Notes: generated from the letters alone by a model not told the origin. A stretch of DNA of 64,000 nt from Parvularcula sp. BBD 1991-13 (GCA_001657385.1 LYSZ01000001.1:1-64000), one strand, 5' to 3'; positions 8,043 to 17,500 are shown, numbered from the stretch's first letter. Translations and numbers: made by a program.

Positions 8043-9050
8043 ATGGATATGCGAAACAATAAATCCACGGCTGCTATTGCTGCTGTCTTGATGATCGGCG
8101 CGGCGGCGCTGCAAGGCTGTTCTGGGCAACCGAGTGCGGACCAACCGAGCGAGAGCCGGGCGACGGGCGCGCCGGCTAAGGCCGGGGCATACGGCGTTTA
8201 TGTCGACTCTGAAGGACATATCGCGCTTCCGGACGATTTCCTGACCGACTGGGCGCATCTCGGCTCGTGGGCCGTCGCCAAGGACGGCGGCGTGGAGGGC
8301 ATTCACAATGTCTATACGCCGAAGGAGGAAGTCGACTATTTCCGTCAGAACCAGGAGTTTCGCGACGGCGCCATGCTGGTCAAGGAAGTGCGGGCCGCCC
8401 GGGGCGCGGCGCACACGACGGGCGACGCCCATTGGGGCGAAGACGTCCAGGTCTGGTTTCTCATGGTGAAAGACCGCGAAGGCCGGTTCCCGGACAATCC
8501 GCTCTGGGGCGACGGGTGGGGCTGGGCGCTTTACAATGGCGGCGACCGCGCGACGCAGGTCGCGACCGACTACAAGAAGGACTGCCTCGGCTGTCACATT
8601 CCGGCGGAGAAAACCGACTGGACCTATACCTACGCTTACCCCACGCTGGGGCCGCAAGTCGCGCAATATGCGCCGAAGGAAGAAGACGCGGCCAGCATGG
8701 CCGCCGCGGCGATGACCGCAATGGCGTCCGCCTCCGAGGGGGGCGCGGCAGGCGAAGGCGTTTACAAGCGCTGCGCCGCCTGCCACAGCCTGATGCCCGG
8801 TCAGCACGGCCTTGGCCCTTCGCTCGCCGGCGTTTTCGGGCGAAAGGCAGGCTCCGCGGAGGGGTACGCCTACTCTCCGGCCATGACAAATTCAGACGTC
8901 GTCTGGAGCGAAGAAACCATCGACGCCCATCTGAAAGACGTTAAAGGCTTCATCCCGGGCAACAAGATGGGCGCCCTGTTTCCAAACGGGGTTCCGGATG
9001 CGGACGAACGCGACGCCGTGATCGCCTATCTGAAAGAGGCGTCGCAATAA
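8043..9050 (+). CDS. Dihaem lipoprotein: cytochrome P460 domain fused to a class I cytochrome c domain
   Basis: 335 residues from ATG 8043. The N-terminus is a lipoprotein signal ([15 protein letters not shown], lipobox Leu-Gln-Gly-Cys). Residues about 50-210 form a P460 domain ([41 protein letters not shown]) with haem motif CLGCH; about 235-335 is a monohaem cytochrome c ([27 protein letters not shown] and later Met ligand GNKMG). The fusion suggests that electrons taken at the P460 haem pass straight to the c haem, probably in the periplasm. The stop TAA shares its last base with the ATG of hemA. An in-frame start at 8013 is less likely because the lipobox would then sit too far in. Confidence 0.88.
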   Translation: MDMRNNKSTAAIAAVLMIGAAALQGCSGQPSADQPSESRATGAPAKAGAYGVYVDSEGHIALPDDFLTDWAHLGSWAVAKDGGVEGIHNVYTPKEEVDYFRQNQEFRDGAMLVKEVRAARGAAHTTGDAHWGEDVQVWFLMVKDREGRFPDNPLWGDGWGWALYNGGDRATQVATDYKKDCLGCHIPAEKTDWTYTYAYPTLGPQVAQYAPKEEDAASMAAAAMTAMASASEGGAAGEGVYKRCAACHSLMPGQHGLGPSLAGVFGRKAGSAEGYAYSPAMTNSDVVWSEETIDAHLKDVKGFIPGNKMGALFPNGVPDADERDAVIAYLKEASQ

Positions 9051-10351
9051 TGTCGTCGCGCGAGGAGGCGTACATATTCAGCGTAAACGACCCGAAAAGC
9101 CGCCATTCGATTGAAGACGCAGCCAAGCGCGCGCCGGCCAACATCGATGCGTTTATGCGCGGCGAAATCGAGACTCTGAAAAGCGACGGCAATTATCGTG
9201 TTTTCGCCGATATTGAGCGCTGCGCCGGCGCGTTTCCCGAGGCGGTTAATCACGGGAGCGTCGGCCCCGACCGCGTCAAGGTCTGGTGCTCGAACGACTA
9301 TCTCGGCATGGGGCAGCATCCTGACGTGATGGCGGCCATGAAACGCGCCATCGAACAATGCGGCGCCGGCGCCGGCGGCACGCGGAATATTTCCGGCACC
9401 AATCACTATCACGTTCTTCTTGAACGGGAACTGGCTGACCTTCACAGAAAAGAATCAGCGCTGATCTTTACTTCCGGCTACGTTTCCAACTGGGCCACGC
9501 TCGGCACCATCGCGGCGCGTATTCCCGGCTGCATCGTGCTTTCCGACGCCTGCAACCATGCGTCCATGATTGAAGGCATCCGGCACAGTCGCGCCGAACG
9601 GCGCATCTTCAACCACAATGACGCCGAAGACCTCGAACGCATTTTGAAAACCCTCGATCCGCTCGCGCCGAAAATCGTCGCCTTCGAGTCGGTCTATTCC
9701 ATGGACGGCGACATTGCGCCGATAGAAGATATTCTCGACGTCGCCGAACGTTACGGCGCCATGACCTATCTCGACGAGGTCCACGCGGTCGGCATGTATG
9801 GGCCCCGCGGCGGCGGCATTGCCGATGCGCGCGGGCTGGTAGACCGAATCGACATCATCGAAGGCACGCTCGGCAAAGCGTTCGGCGTGGTCGGCGGCTA
9901 TATCGCCGCCTCGGCGACAATATGCGATTATGTGCGCAGCTTCGCGTCCGGCTTTATTTTTACAACGGCCATGCCGCCGGCATGCGCGGCCGGGGCGCTG
10001 GCGTCAGTCCGGCATCTGAAGAAATCATGTGTTGAACGCGACCGCCAGCAAGAGAACGTCGGCAAGGTGCGCGCGCGCCTTGCCGCCATGCGCATCCCTG
10101 TACTCGACAATGAAAGCCACATCGTGCCCGTCATGGTCAAGGACCCGGTCAAATGCAAATGGGTCAGCGACTGGCTCATGCAGGCTCACGGCATTTATGT
10201 TCAGCCGGTCAACTATCCGACCGTGCCTAAAGGAACCGAACGCTTGCGGCTGACGCCGTCGGCGGTCCATACAGATGCTGATATTGACTTGCTTGCCAGG
10301 GCGATTTCAGAGATCTGGTCGCAATGCGCCCTTAGCCGCGCGGTCGCTTAA
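9050..10351 (+). CDS. hemA: 5-aminolevulinate synthase (ALAS, C4 pathway)
   Basis: 433 residues of the PLP-dependent alpha-oxoamine synthase family: [17 protein letters not shown] (glycine/CoA region), [64 protein letters not shown], and the PLP lysine in [15 protein letters not shown]. The TRNISGTN block separates ALAS from the related KBL/BioF enzymes. It condenses glycine and succinyl-CoA to start tetrapyrrole synthesis. ATG 9050 overlaps the stop codon of the dihaem cytochrome, so expression is coupled to cytochrome production. Alphaproteobacteria often hold a second ALAS elsewhere; whether this is the main copy cannot be told here. Confidence 0.95.
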   Translation: MSSREEAYIFSVNDPKSRHSIEDAAKRAPANIDAFMRGEIETLKSDGNYRVFADIERCAGAFPEAVNHGSVGPDRVKVWCSNDYLGMGQHPDVMAAMKRAIEQCGAGAGGTRNISGTNHYHVLLERELADLHRKESALIFTSGYVSNWATLGTIAARIPGCIVLSDACNHASMIEGIRHSRAERRIFNHNDAEDLERILKTLDPLAPKIVAFESVYSMDGDIAPIEDILDVAERYGAMTYLDEVHAVGMYGPRGGGIADARGLVDRIDIIEGTLGKAFGVVGGYIAASATICDYVRSFASGFIFTTAMPPACAAGALASVRHLKKSCVERDRQQENVGKVRARLAAMRIPVLDNESHIVPVMVKDPVKCKWVSDWLMQAHGIYVQPVNYPTVPKGTERLRLTPSAVHTDADIDLLARAISEIWSQCALSRAVA

Positions 10352-10425
10352 GACATCCGTCGTTTGGGGAAGGCCCTTGCCGGGTGAGAAAACAACGAGA
10401 TTATTGTCAATCCCGGTGTCTGGCC

Positions 10426-10878
10426 TCATCGATTGCCTCGCGGGCATTGCGCTGATTGCCGCGCCGAAACCTCAGTCAGGAGCGCGCCGGCGATCGTCGC
10501 GCCGGCAAGAATGCCCATAATCGTCCAGGATGTGGGAGCGCCGGTATCGGCGGCGAGCTTTTCAGCCGTGTACCCCGCGACACCGAAGACGATTATATTG
10601 GCGCCAGCAAGCGCCAAAACGGCGAGACGATTCCCCATGCGCACCGGGCCGAATGTGACGTATAAACCTAACACGCCAAGGCCGACGGAAGCGCCGCCGA
10701 TCAGGCGCATCAAAGCGAAATAGAGCGGGCGGATTTCCTCCATTACCGCTTCGGGAATGGCCGCCGCATGAAACCACAACAGGCCCATAACATTAGCGTA
10801 TAGAAGGCCGAACCAGATAAGGAACAAGCCGACGCCCGCTAACAGAAAGAGGCCGAGCCAGCGAAAAACCGTTTTCAT
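10426..10878 (-). CDS. Small four-helix integral membrane protein, unknown function
   Basis: 150 residues with four predicted membrane helices: about 7-30 (WLGLFLLAGVGLFLIWFGLLY), 55-75 (FALMRLIGGASVGLGVLGLYV), 85-105 (LAVLALAGANIIVFGVAGYT) and 118-135 (WTIMGILAGATIAGALL). No family is recognised with confidence; the layout resembles small DoxX-neighbour membrane proteins. It is 64 bases downstream of another DoxX-like membrane protein on the same strand, probably one transcript. ATG 10878 with AGGAGACC upstream. Confidence 0.7.
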   Translation of the reverse strand: MKTVFRWLGLFLLAGVGLFLIWFGLLYANVMGLLWFHAAAIPEAVMEEIRPLYFALMRLIGGASVGLGVLGLYVTFGPVRMGNRLAVLALAGANIIVFGVAGYTAEKLAADTGAPTSWTIMGILAGATIAGALLTEVSARQSAQCPRGNR

Positions 10879-10942
10879 TTAGGTCTCCTGAATGAGAGAG
10901 GCGGCCTCAAACCCCATTGGTTCGTCCGAACGGCGATTGCTC

Positions 10943-11425
10943 TCAAGGCTTGTTGATTGCCGCACGCCAGACCCCAACCAGCAGTGAAGTCAATTCGTTC
11001 CGGCGGATTACCAGCATAACAATGGATAAAAACCATACGCCGACAGCCGCCACGAACAGGCCGCCACCATCATTATTCGGATCGATCCCAAGGGGCGTAA
11101 AGAGGTGAAAGCTGATCGCACCGGTCATGACGGCGACCGCAACCAAAGATCCGAGCGCCTGAAGGCGGACGAACTTCGGGAAAACGCCGATAAGCAAAAG
11201 GCCGGAGGCGAGCAATTCGATCGAGCCGATGACATGCTGGCTAAACAGTCCAGTCTGTCCGAACAAGCCGCCGGCGCCGAGACTGGCCGCCCAATCATCC
11301 AGCCGCCCGAATATTTCCTGCGTGTTTGGGTGGTTAGTAAACTTGTATCGTAGCGAATCGAGAAAGATGATCGCCGTAAATGCGGCGATGCCGACCGGGG
11401 CAAAACGTTTCAGATTTTCCAACAT
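10943..11425 (-). CDS. DoxX/DUF417-like membrane protein
   Basis: 160 residues, four membrane helices. Features such as FLDSLRYKFTNHPNTQEIFGRL, GSIELLASGLLLIGVFP and GAISFHLFTPLGIDPNNDGGGLFVAAVG fit the DoxX/DUF417 superfamily, making it a distant paralogue of the protein at 1444-1971. The TPLGID-NNDGGGLF segment is typical of DoxX-like proteins annotated in alphaproteobacteria. Function unknown; the superfamily includes redox-stress and quinone-linked proteins. It is the first gene of a two-gene minus-strand unit. Confidence 0.75.
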   Translation of the reverse strand: MLENLKRFAPVGIAAFTAIIFLDSLRYKFTNHPNTQEIFGRLDDWAASLGAGGLFGQTGLFSQHVIGSIELLASGLLLIGVFPKFVRLQALGSLVAVAVMTGAISFHLFTPLGIDPNNDGGGLFVAAVGVWFLSIVMLVIRRNELTSLLVGVWRAAINKP

Positions 11426-11470
11426 CCAATTATGCGCTCACCTTCGATTTGCGCAGCCTATGCACAAAGG

Positions 11471-12607
11471 TTACTCCTGCGCGGCAGCGGCTTTTTTTTC
11501 CTGACGCCGCTTGCCTGCATTGTTCTTAAACTTTGCTTCACGATCTATACGATAGCCGTCAAGCGCATCTTCGTCGCCTTCGAATAGACCGCGCAAGTCT
11601 ACGGTCGTCCGAACGCCAATATCTTCAAAGTGGGCGTCGAGCCAGGCGTTCGCCGCTGTGCGCCCTTTTGCAAACAGCATTTCAATAAACGCCTTTTCCG
11701 CATTCATTTTCGAAGACGCGCCGAGCGATGAAAGCGTCGCCTCATCCTGAATGATATGGGTTATGACACGTCGATAGCCCGTACCTTCCAGGCGGCCGTC
11801 CTCAAGCAGGCGCGTCACGAAATCGACGGCGCGCAGCTCTTTAAGCAAAGAGGAATTGAACGTGATCTCGTTCAGTCGATTGAGAATCTCGCGTGCGCTT
11901 GTTGGAGCGCCGGCGCGGTGAAATGGGTTAATCTGTACAAGAAGCACGTCGTCCGTATCGCATTGATCGAACAGCGGCCACAAAGGCGGATTACCCATAT
12001 AGCCGCCGTCCCAGTAGGGGACGCCGTCAATCTCCACCGCATGAAACATGAAGGGCAAGGCGGCCGAGGCCATCACATGATCAGCGGTCAGTTCCGATTT
12101 TTCGAAGACCTTGGTGCGTCCGGTTTCGACATTTGTCGCGGAGAGAAACAGCTTGAGCGGACTTGAGCAAACGCGTTCAAAGTCGATTACGCTAGCGACG
12201 AGATCGCGTAAGGGGTTCAGGTTGAGCGGATTCAGGGCATAGGGACTGACGATCCGCGAGACGATATCGAACCATACATAGGCGGGCGAATGATCGAGGC
12301 TCCAATTGCCGAACGCCATGTCAAAGGGCGTGCGCTGAATGGGGCTTGTACGCGCGGCGTCGCAAACGCTTTCCCAAAAGGTTCGCAGCTTCGCCCGAGC
12401 CACTTCGTGATCGCCGCAAGCGAGCCCGTCCGCTAAGGCGACAGCATTCATCGCGCCAGCCGAGGCGCCGGTGATCGCCTCGATCCCAACGCCGCCATGT
12501 TCGAGCAGACGGTCTAGAACGCCCCAACTGAACGCTCCGTGCGCCCCGCCGCCTTGCAGCGCCAGGTTGATCATTTTCAAGCCGGGAGTTGGATAGGGTC
12601 CGCCCAT
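11471..12607 (-). CDS. Patatin-like phospholipase with DUF3734-type C-terminus
   Basis: 378 residues. Oxyanion hole GGGAHGAFSWG (about 19-29), nucleophile elbow GASAG (about 47-51) and catalytic DGG (in YWDGGYMGNPPLWPLF, about 202) form the patatin Ser-Asp dyad. The C-terminal region (REILNRLNEITFNSSLLKELRAVDFV) matches the DUF3734 extension seen on patatins encoded next to 3-hydroxybutyrate dehydrogenase in alphaproteobacteria. SD AGGAGGCGAC precedes ATG 12607. The gap after bdhA is 8 bases, so they share a transcript; a role in releasing or handling PHB or storage lipid is inferred. Confidence 0.92.
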   Translation of the reverse strand: MGGPYPTPGLKMINLALQGGGAHGAFSWGVLDRLLEHGGVGIEAITGASAGAMNAVALADGLACGDHEVARAKLRTFWESVCDAARTSPIQRTPFDMAFGNWSLDHSPAYVWFDIVSRIVSPYALNPLNLNPLRDLVASVIDFERVCSSPLKLFLSATNVETGRTKVFEKSELTADHVMASAALPFMFHAVEIDGVPYWDGGYMGNPPLWPLFDQCDTDDVLLVQINPFHRAGAPTSAREILNRLNEITFNSSLLKELRAVDFVTRLLEDGRLEGTGYRRVITHIIQDEATLSSLGASSKMNAEKAFIEMLFAKGRTAANAWLDAHFEDIGVRTTVDLRGLFEGDEDALDGYRIDREAKFKNNAGKRRQEKKAAAAQE

Positions 12608-12615
12608 GTCGCCTC

Positions 12616-13401
12616 CTAATGCGCCGTCCAGCCGCCGTCGACCGGCAGCGCTGTTCCCGTAATCTGCATTGCATCATCCGAGCACAGAAAGACGGCTAAA
12701 GCGCCGAGCTGTCCGACGGTGACAAACTCCTTCGTCGATTGCGCCGATAAAAGAACGTCGCGCACTACTTCTTCTTCGGAAATTCCGCGCGCTTTCGCCG
12801 TATCGGGAATCTGTTTCTCAACGAGCGGCGTCATGACATAGCCGGGGCAGATTGCGTTGCAGGTCACGCCGAACTCCGCCGCTTCTAGTGCGACGGTTTT
12901 CGTGAGTCCTAAAATTCCGTGTTTTGCAGCAACGTAGGCTGACTTATAGGGGGAGGCGACGAGCCCGTGCGCTGACGCGACATTGATGATCCGTCCCCAT
13001 CTGTTCTCTTTCATGTCCTTTAGCGTCGAGCGGATCATGTGGAACGCGCTTGAAAGGTTGATCGCCATGATGGCGTCCCATTTCTCCGTGGGGAAGTCTT
13101 CAATCGGCGCAACATTCTGGATGCCGGCGTTATTGACGATGATGTCGACGGATCCGAATTCACTTTTTGTCCGGCGCGTTAGCGCTTCAATCTGCTCAGG
13201 CTTCGACATGTCAGCGCCGTCGTAGGCAACTTGGACGTCGTGTTGTTCCGCGAGCCGAGCGCGGGTCTGTTCGATTTCCCCGGCGTCGCCGAAACCGTTC
13301 AACATCACATTGGCGCCGGCCTTGGCGAGCGCTTCGGCAATCCCTAGACCGATGCCGCTGGTCGAGCCTGTGACGATCGCACTTTTCCCTATCATCATCA
13401 T
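12616..13401 (-). CDS. bdhA: D-3-hydroxybutyrate dehydrogenase (SDR family)
   Basis: 261 residues from ATG 13401 (13398 and 13395 are alternative ATGs). NAD-binding TGSTSGIGLGIA, NNAG (VNNAGIQNVAPIEDFP), catalytic Ser-Tyr-Lys (NVASAHGLVASPYKSAYVAAKHGILGL) and CPGYVMTPLVEKQI are diagnostic of BdhA-type SDRs; the LVEKQIPD region is characteristic of 3-hydroxybutyrate dehydrogenase. The frame stays open well upstream, but that portion lies inside the MFS gene; the stop of that gene and this start overlap (TAATG) and GGAGA lies just before. It interconverts 3-hydroxybutyrate and acetoacetate in PHB or ketone-body use. Confidence 0.93.
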   Translation of the reverse strand: MMMIGKSAIVTGSTSGIGLGIAEALAKAGANVMLNGFGDAGEIEQTRARLAEQHDVQVAYDGADMSKPEQIEALTRRTKSEFGSVDIIVNNAGIQNVAPIEDFPTEKWDAIMAINLSSAFHMIRSTLKDMKENRWGRIINVASAHGLVASPYKSAYVAAKHGILGLTKTVALEAAEFGVTCNAICPGYVMTPLVEKQIPDTAKARGISEEEVVRDVLLSAQSTKEFVTVGQLGALAVFLCSDDAMQITGTALPVDGGWTAH

Positions 13402-14657
13402 TAAGTCTCCTGTGAACGTTTTGGCGCGATGTTGACGAGCCGCAATTGCAGTCCGAGCAAGGCGGTCAGAGCAAGCGCGGCGAGCAATCCAAGCCCCGCG
13501 CCGAACCATGCATATGCGCCGTAGAGCGCGCCGATCGCGACGCCGCCGACGAGACCGCCTGCATAATAAAAACCGAGATAAAGCGCGCTCGCCATCGCCT
13601 TGTCGTCTGCGGCCGCGGCCTTGCCGACAAACGCGGCGACAGCCGCCTGCGCGAAGAACAGCCCGCCGCCAAGCAAGGCGAGCCCCAGCAGCACCAATGC
13701 GATTTGACCCCACAATGTCAGCGCCAGTCCGAAAGTCGCCGCGCCCAGGGACAATGCAAAGGCGCGCCTTATGCCGAGCCTCGCGACAGCCCCGCCCGTG
13801 AACGGCGTTGATATCAGCGACGGCAGGAAGACGAGATAAATAAGGCCCAAGGAGGCCGTCGACAGATGAAAGGGCGGCCCCGCCAAATGGGGGTTGATAT
13901 AGGTGAACGCCCCGACAAAGATGAAAAGAATGAGAAAGCCGATTGCAAATGATGCGCGCGTCGCGCCGTTTACAAAAAGCCGCCGCCAGGCGTTGAGGAT
14001 TTCCTTCGGGTGATCGAGCATGCCCGGGCGGGGTTCAGTCCCGCGAAGCCAGAAGAACACAAGCACAGCTCCCGCCATGTTCATGATCGCAAAAACGTAA
14101 AAAGTCGCCTCGACGCCAGCGCTTGACGCGAGCGAGGCGGCGATGATCCGTCCAAAGAGATTACTGGCGACGTTGCCGGTAATGAACGCCGCCAGCGCGC
14201 CAGCCGTTTCGAACTCCGCGCACTCTTCGGAAAGATACGCGACCATGAGCGTGAAGGCGGTCGACATCAAGAGGCCTTGCGCAATTCGAAGACCGGAAAA
14301 AGCCGTAAGACTGTCGACATGCGCCAATAGCATCGTAGGAAGAGCGAGCGCGATCAGCGACAGGCACACGCCCATGCGCCGCGGGATGCGGCGGCTGAAG
14401 ACCGCGACGCCGACGCCGGCGACCGCCATCCCAATCGTGCTGGCGTTGACGGCCGCGCCCATGGCGCCGGCAGACACGGCGAACCTGTCCGCCAGGATCG
14501 GCAAAATCGCTTGCGCTGCGAAGAGATCGACGAGGGTGAAGAAGCTTATCGCGATCAGGACGAGCGTTCTGATCGCGAGGCGTCGGCGTTCGATATCGGC
14601 GCTTGTATCTATCGCCGCAGGACGCGCGTCCGTCATGTTTTTGCCGTTTGGCGTCAT
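13401..14657 (-). CDS. MFS transporter (12 helices, YnfM/AraJ-like)
   Basis: 418 residues, about 12 hydrophobic segments. The first helix pair (LVLIAISFFTLVDLFAAQAILPILAD) and loop 2-3 (FSRRIPRRMGV) match MFS drug:H+ antiporter-1 type proteins; helix 5-6 carries a DHA-type GALAAFITGNVASNLFGRII. Being first in an operon with bdhA and the patatin gene makes uptake or export of 3-hydroxybutyrate or a related short acid possible, but the substrate cannot be read from the sequence. Start ATG 14657 or 14636. Confidence 0.88.
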   Translation of the reverse strand: MTPNGKNMTDARPAAIDTSADIERRRLAIRTLVLIAISFFTLVDLFAAQAILPILADRFAVSAGAMGAAVNASTIGMAVAGVGVAVFSRRIPRRMGVCLSLIALALPTMLLAHVDSLTAFSGLRIAQGLLMSTAFTLMVAYLSEECAEFETAGALAAFITGNVASNLFGRIIAASLASSAGVEATFYVFAIMNMAGAVLVFFWLRGTEPRPGMLDHPKEILNAWRRLFVNGATRASFAIGFLILFIFVGAFTYINPHLAGPPFHLSTASLGLIYLVFLPSLISTPFTGGAVARLGIRRAFALSLGAATFGLALTLWGQIALVLLGLALLGGGLFFAQAAVAAFVGKAAAADDKAMASALYLGFYYAGGLVGGVAIGALYGAYAWFGAGLGLLAALALTALLGLQLRLVNIAPKRSQET

Positions 14658-14788
14658 CGCTGTCTAATTTTTTGGGATACTGAAAATATTTGATTGAAAC
14701 ATACGTATCGTGACTGAGAGCTGGCTCGGCCGCCTGCAAGGATCGGTCCATCGCCTGGACCGATCCAAGGCTAATGCGCGGTGATTGT

Positions 14789-15247
14789 TTATTGCGGCGG
14801 GAGAATGTCGGCCGAGATCAACGTAACAGTTTCATCGCTCTCGTTCTTCCACCAGTGTTCAACGCCAATCGATTCCTCAGCCAGTTCGCCGGCGCGATGC
14901 GTGATCGGCGATTTGCATTTAGAGTTGTACTCGTTGATCTCGCCCGAGACGATATAGATCAGCGCCACGCGTTCCGCATGGCTGTGTTTTGGAACGACGC
15001 CGTTCGGCTCGACAGTCAACCGGCGCAGCCGGAACATTCGCCCGTCCAATGTTGAATCAACCTGCGCCAAGTCAATCGCGCCCAGCACGGTGTCGGTTTC
15101 TCCTATTGGTTTGCTCGGCGCATTCTCCAGCGGGTTATCGCCAACTTGGTCGGCCGGACATTCGCCGGCGAGAGCGGGCGAGGCTGCAAGCATCAAGCAT
15201 CCGGCGATCGTTCCTGAAATAAACTTAGCGTCGTTGGACTTTTTCAT
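14789..15247 (-). CDS. Exported cupin-domain protein
   Basis: 152 residues from ATG 15247 (SD AAGGAAGA); a longer open frame to 15373 lacks support. A Sec signal peptide ends about residue 24 (LMLAASPALAG). The cupin core follows: LRRLTVEPNGVVPKHSHAERVALIYIVSGEINEYN (His-x-His-x3-Glu-like metal ligands) and HRAGELAEESIGVEHWWKNESDETVTLISADI. A small periplasmic beta-barrel protein; the ligand is unknown. It is 46 bases downstream of the phasin-like gene on the same strand. Confidence 0.85.
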   Translation of the reverse strand: MKKSNDAKFISGTIAGCLMLAASPALAGECPADQVGDNPLENAPSKPIGETDTVLGAIDLAQVDSTLDGRMFRLRRLTVEPNGVVPKHSHAERVALIYIVSGEINEYNSKCKSPITHRAGELAEESIGVEHWWKNESDETVTLISADILPPQ

Positions 15248-15293
15248 CGGTCTTCCTTTAATGTTAAATTTACCTGTTTTTGTTGATATTGAC

Positions 15294-15689
15294 TTACTTC
15301 TTCGCGTCATCGTCCACCCGATTGATCGATGCGTCGAATACCAGCCGCGCGATATCCGACACCCAATCCGCACCGAGGCGGCCGGCCGTCAATGTGTGGC
15401 GCATGACAGCGCGCGAGTACTGATTATGGCGCTCGGTAAAAGCTGCGATATCGCTGGGATCGGACAATTCGCTGGCGATCGTAGAGAGTTCGGAATAGGC
15501 GGTCTGAATAGCCTCGGCCTGTTCCTTGGCGTATTGATGGCAGCGACGACCAATGGAAGTGTTCAGTTCGCCCATTGTGCGCATGTTCCCCGACATTTGC
15601 TCGGTCGCCTTCGCGATGCGGTCCGACTGCGCAGCCATGTTTTCGCTGGTCGCTTCAGCCGCCATGCTTGTTGTCGTTTTGCTTGCCAT
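15294..15689 (-). CDS. Phasin-like helical protein
   Basis: 131 residues, almost entirely amphipathic helix, rich in Ala, Gln, Glu and Ser, with no cysteine in the core and no signal. The pattern (MAAQSDRIAKATEQMSGNMRTMGELN, YAKEQAEAIQTAYSELSTIASELSDPSD, FTERHNQYSRAVMRHTLTAGRLGADWV) resembles the phasin family, which coats PHB granules, including the LSDPSD-like break between long helices. The nearby bdhA and patatin genes agree. A generic coiled-coil protein is the alternative. Confidence 0.6.
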   Translation of the reverse strand: MASKTTTSMAAEATSENMAAQSDRIAKATEQMSGNMRTMGELNTSIGRRCHQYAKEQAEAIQTAYSELSTIASELSDPSDIAAFTERHNQYSRAVMRHTLTAGRLGADWVSDIARLVFDASINRVDDDAKK

Positions 15690-15917
15690 GAACGCCTCGC
15701 CTTTGGCTGAATATTTGACCGCCGACTAATTCCGCGCGGCGATCGTGATAGCGCTCGGTTTAGACAATGAAGGGATTTCGATACAGACGTTTGCGTGAAT
15801 AGGAGTCATTCAGAATTTGCTTTCGTTCGCTCTCGCGCGGCTCACGAATTCGCGTTAAAACCGTGAGGAAAGGCTGGAACAGCCCTTATGGTCACAGCAC
15901 ATAGCGAATGGCGCCCC

Positions 15918-16622
15918 ATGTCCGATGACAAGTCGCTTCAAATCAGAAAACCCAGATCACTCGCGGACACGCTTAGCGAGTTAAAAAGACAGGGCCGTGA
16001 CAGGGCGCCCGAGCTGGTCCGGGAGGGCGAGCGGCTTATCGGACGGCTGTCGGCCGCCGGCGCCGGCGCCGGCGCGCCTGACGTTGGCGACCAGATGCCG
16101 GACTTTCTATTGCCGGACGGCGAAGGCAAGCTCTTCCGATTGGCCGATTTTCTGGAGGCCGGGCCGGCCATTATATGTTTTCTGCGGGGGAAGTGGTGTC
16201 CCTATTGTTCCGCCACGAAAGAAGCCCTGGACGCCGCGTCGAGCGACGCCCGCAAACTGGGCGTCTCAATTGTCGGCGTAACGCCGGAGCGAGCGTCGGC
16301 GTTCGAATGCGATTCCGGTGACGGGTGTAAGATACTGGTCGATGTTGATAATGGTTTTGCGCTGGCTCTTAATCTCCTTATATCGCTCGATGATGGCGCA
16401 GCGAACGCTTACCGGCGTCATGGGATCGATATCAGCGCGAATCAAATCGGCAAGTCATTGTTTTTGCCGATCCCGGCGTCGTTTCTGATCTCGCGCGACA
16501 GGACAATCGTTCGGCGCTATCTCGACACGGATTTTCGTAATCGCCTGGCGCTGGATGAATTCCTTGAGCATGCCGCGATAGCGGCTGATGCGGATTCTCA
16601 TGCGTCTGTTTCGCGCAAATGA
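15918..16622 (+). CDS. AhpC/TSA-type peroxiredoxin-like protein
   Basis: 234 residues from ATG 15918; the in-frame ATG at 15888 is less likely. The thioredoxin-fold core begins near residue 52 (VGDQMPDFLLPDGEGKLFRLADF) and the active site is FLRGKWCPYCSATKEAL, a CPYC pair following W, as in the alkyl hydroperoxide reductase/thiol-specific antioxidant group that has a glutaredoxin-like dithiol. The extra N-terminal 50 residues are helical. It ends 25 bases inside the 3' end of the LysR gene (convergent overlap). Probably a peroxide-reducing protein, in keeping with this segment. Confidence 0.82.
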   Translation: MSDDKSLQIRKPRSLADTLSELKRQGRDRAPELVREGERLIGRLSAAGAGAGAPDVGDQMPDFLLPDGEGKLFRLADFLEAGPAIICFLRGKWCPYCSATKEALDAASSDARKLGVSIVGVTPERASAFECDSGDGCKILVDVDNGFALALNLLISLDDGAANAYRRHGIDISANQIGKSLFLPIPASFLISRDRTIVRRYLDTDFRNRLALDEFLEHAAIAADADSHASVSRK

Positions 16623-17500
16623 GCGCGGCTAAATTCGTAAGCTCTGATTTGGCTGAGGAATGTCGACGCCGAAATCGACCGTGGCCGGCCCGCGACGCTG
16701 AAGGCTGACACTTCGCGTTTCAATTCTAGCGTTTCCACCGCTATACGTTTCAGCTCCGGAGCAATCGGCGTGCTGAGTGGCAATATTGCGGCGCCTCCGG
16801 TCGACAACAACAGTTTGGCGAGACCCGCCGACTGATCGATGACATTAGCGCCCTTGAAGTCGCCCAACGCCTCTTCAAGCCAGGCGACAATCCGATCTTT
16901 GAGTTCGCAACCGACATAAAGAAAAAGCGGAATGCCGCGAAGTTCGGCCGGCTTGATGGCCTTGCGGTCCGACAGCGGATGATTGCGCGGAACCGCCGCC
17001 GACAATCGTTCCTCAAACAGGCCCCATTTCTCCAGCCGGGACCATCCGCTTTCAATCGGGCCGGCGAGCGCGAAATCCGCGCGTCCGTCTTTCAGGCTTT
17101 CCATGACTGTTTTGGCGGAGCCGTGTTCGATCCGAAGCTGAAGGCCGGAGAACCTGCTGTAAAGTTCAGCAATCGGATCGAGGAAAAGCTCTATGCTGAC
17201 GCTGTGAGAAACAGCGAGCGTGAGCGGCGTGATTTCGTGACCCGCGACGGCGCGGGCGACTTCTTTCGCCATCAGCGCGTTTTCATATGAGCGTCGCAGA
17301 AACGGCAGCATGCGCTCCCCGAGATCGGTCAAATGCGTGTTTTTGCCTTCGCGGCGCAAGAGATCGCCGCCTAATTCGGTTTCAATCGCCTTGACGGCGC
17401 GCGTCAGAGTCGGTTGCGAGACGTCGCAGATTTCCGCCGCCTGCGTAAAATTCAACGTATCTGATACGGTCAGGAAAAAGTGGACTTGCTGCATGTCCAT
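16598..17500 (-). CDS. LysR-family transcriptional regulator
   Basis: 300 residues. N-terminal winged helix (VHFFLTVSDTLNFTQAAEICDVSQPTLTRAVKAIETELGGDLLRREGKNTHLTDLG, about 6-61) followed by a LysR substrate-binding domain (LTLAVSHSVSIELFLDP, FALAGPIESGW, VGCELKDRIVAWLEEAL). Starts at ATG 17500 or 17494. It overlaps the peroxiredoxin-like gene tail to tail by 25 bases, so the target is more likely elsewhere. The effector domain has one Cys (YVGCELKD); OxyR-like function is not supported, since the CxxxxxxxxC pair is absent. Confidence 0.9.
   Translation of the reverse strand: MDMQQVHFFLTVSDTLNFTQAAEICDVSQPTLTRAVKAIETELGGDLLRREGKNTHLTDLGERMLPFLRRSYENALMAKEVARAVAGHEITPLTLAVSHSVSIELFLDPIAELYSRFSGLQLRIEHGSAKTVMESLKDGRADFALAGPIESGWSRLEKWGLFEERLSAAVPRNHPLSDRKAIKPAELRGIPLFLYVGCELKDRIVAWLEEALGDFKGANVIDQSAGLAKLLLSTGGAAILPLSTPIAPELKRIAVETLELKREVSAFSVAGRPRSISASTFLSQIRAYEFSRAHLRETDA

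Noticed and set aside
16598-17500. LysR protein as an OxyR for the adjacent peroxiredoxin
   Set aside because: The genes are convergent and the redox Cys pair of OxyR is absent, so direct control is unsupported.
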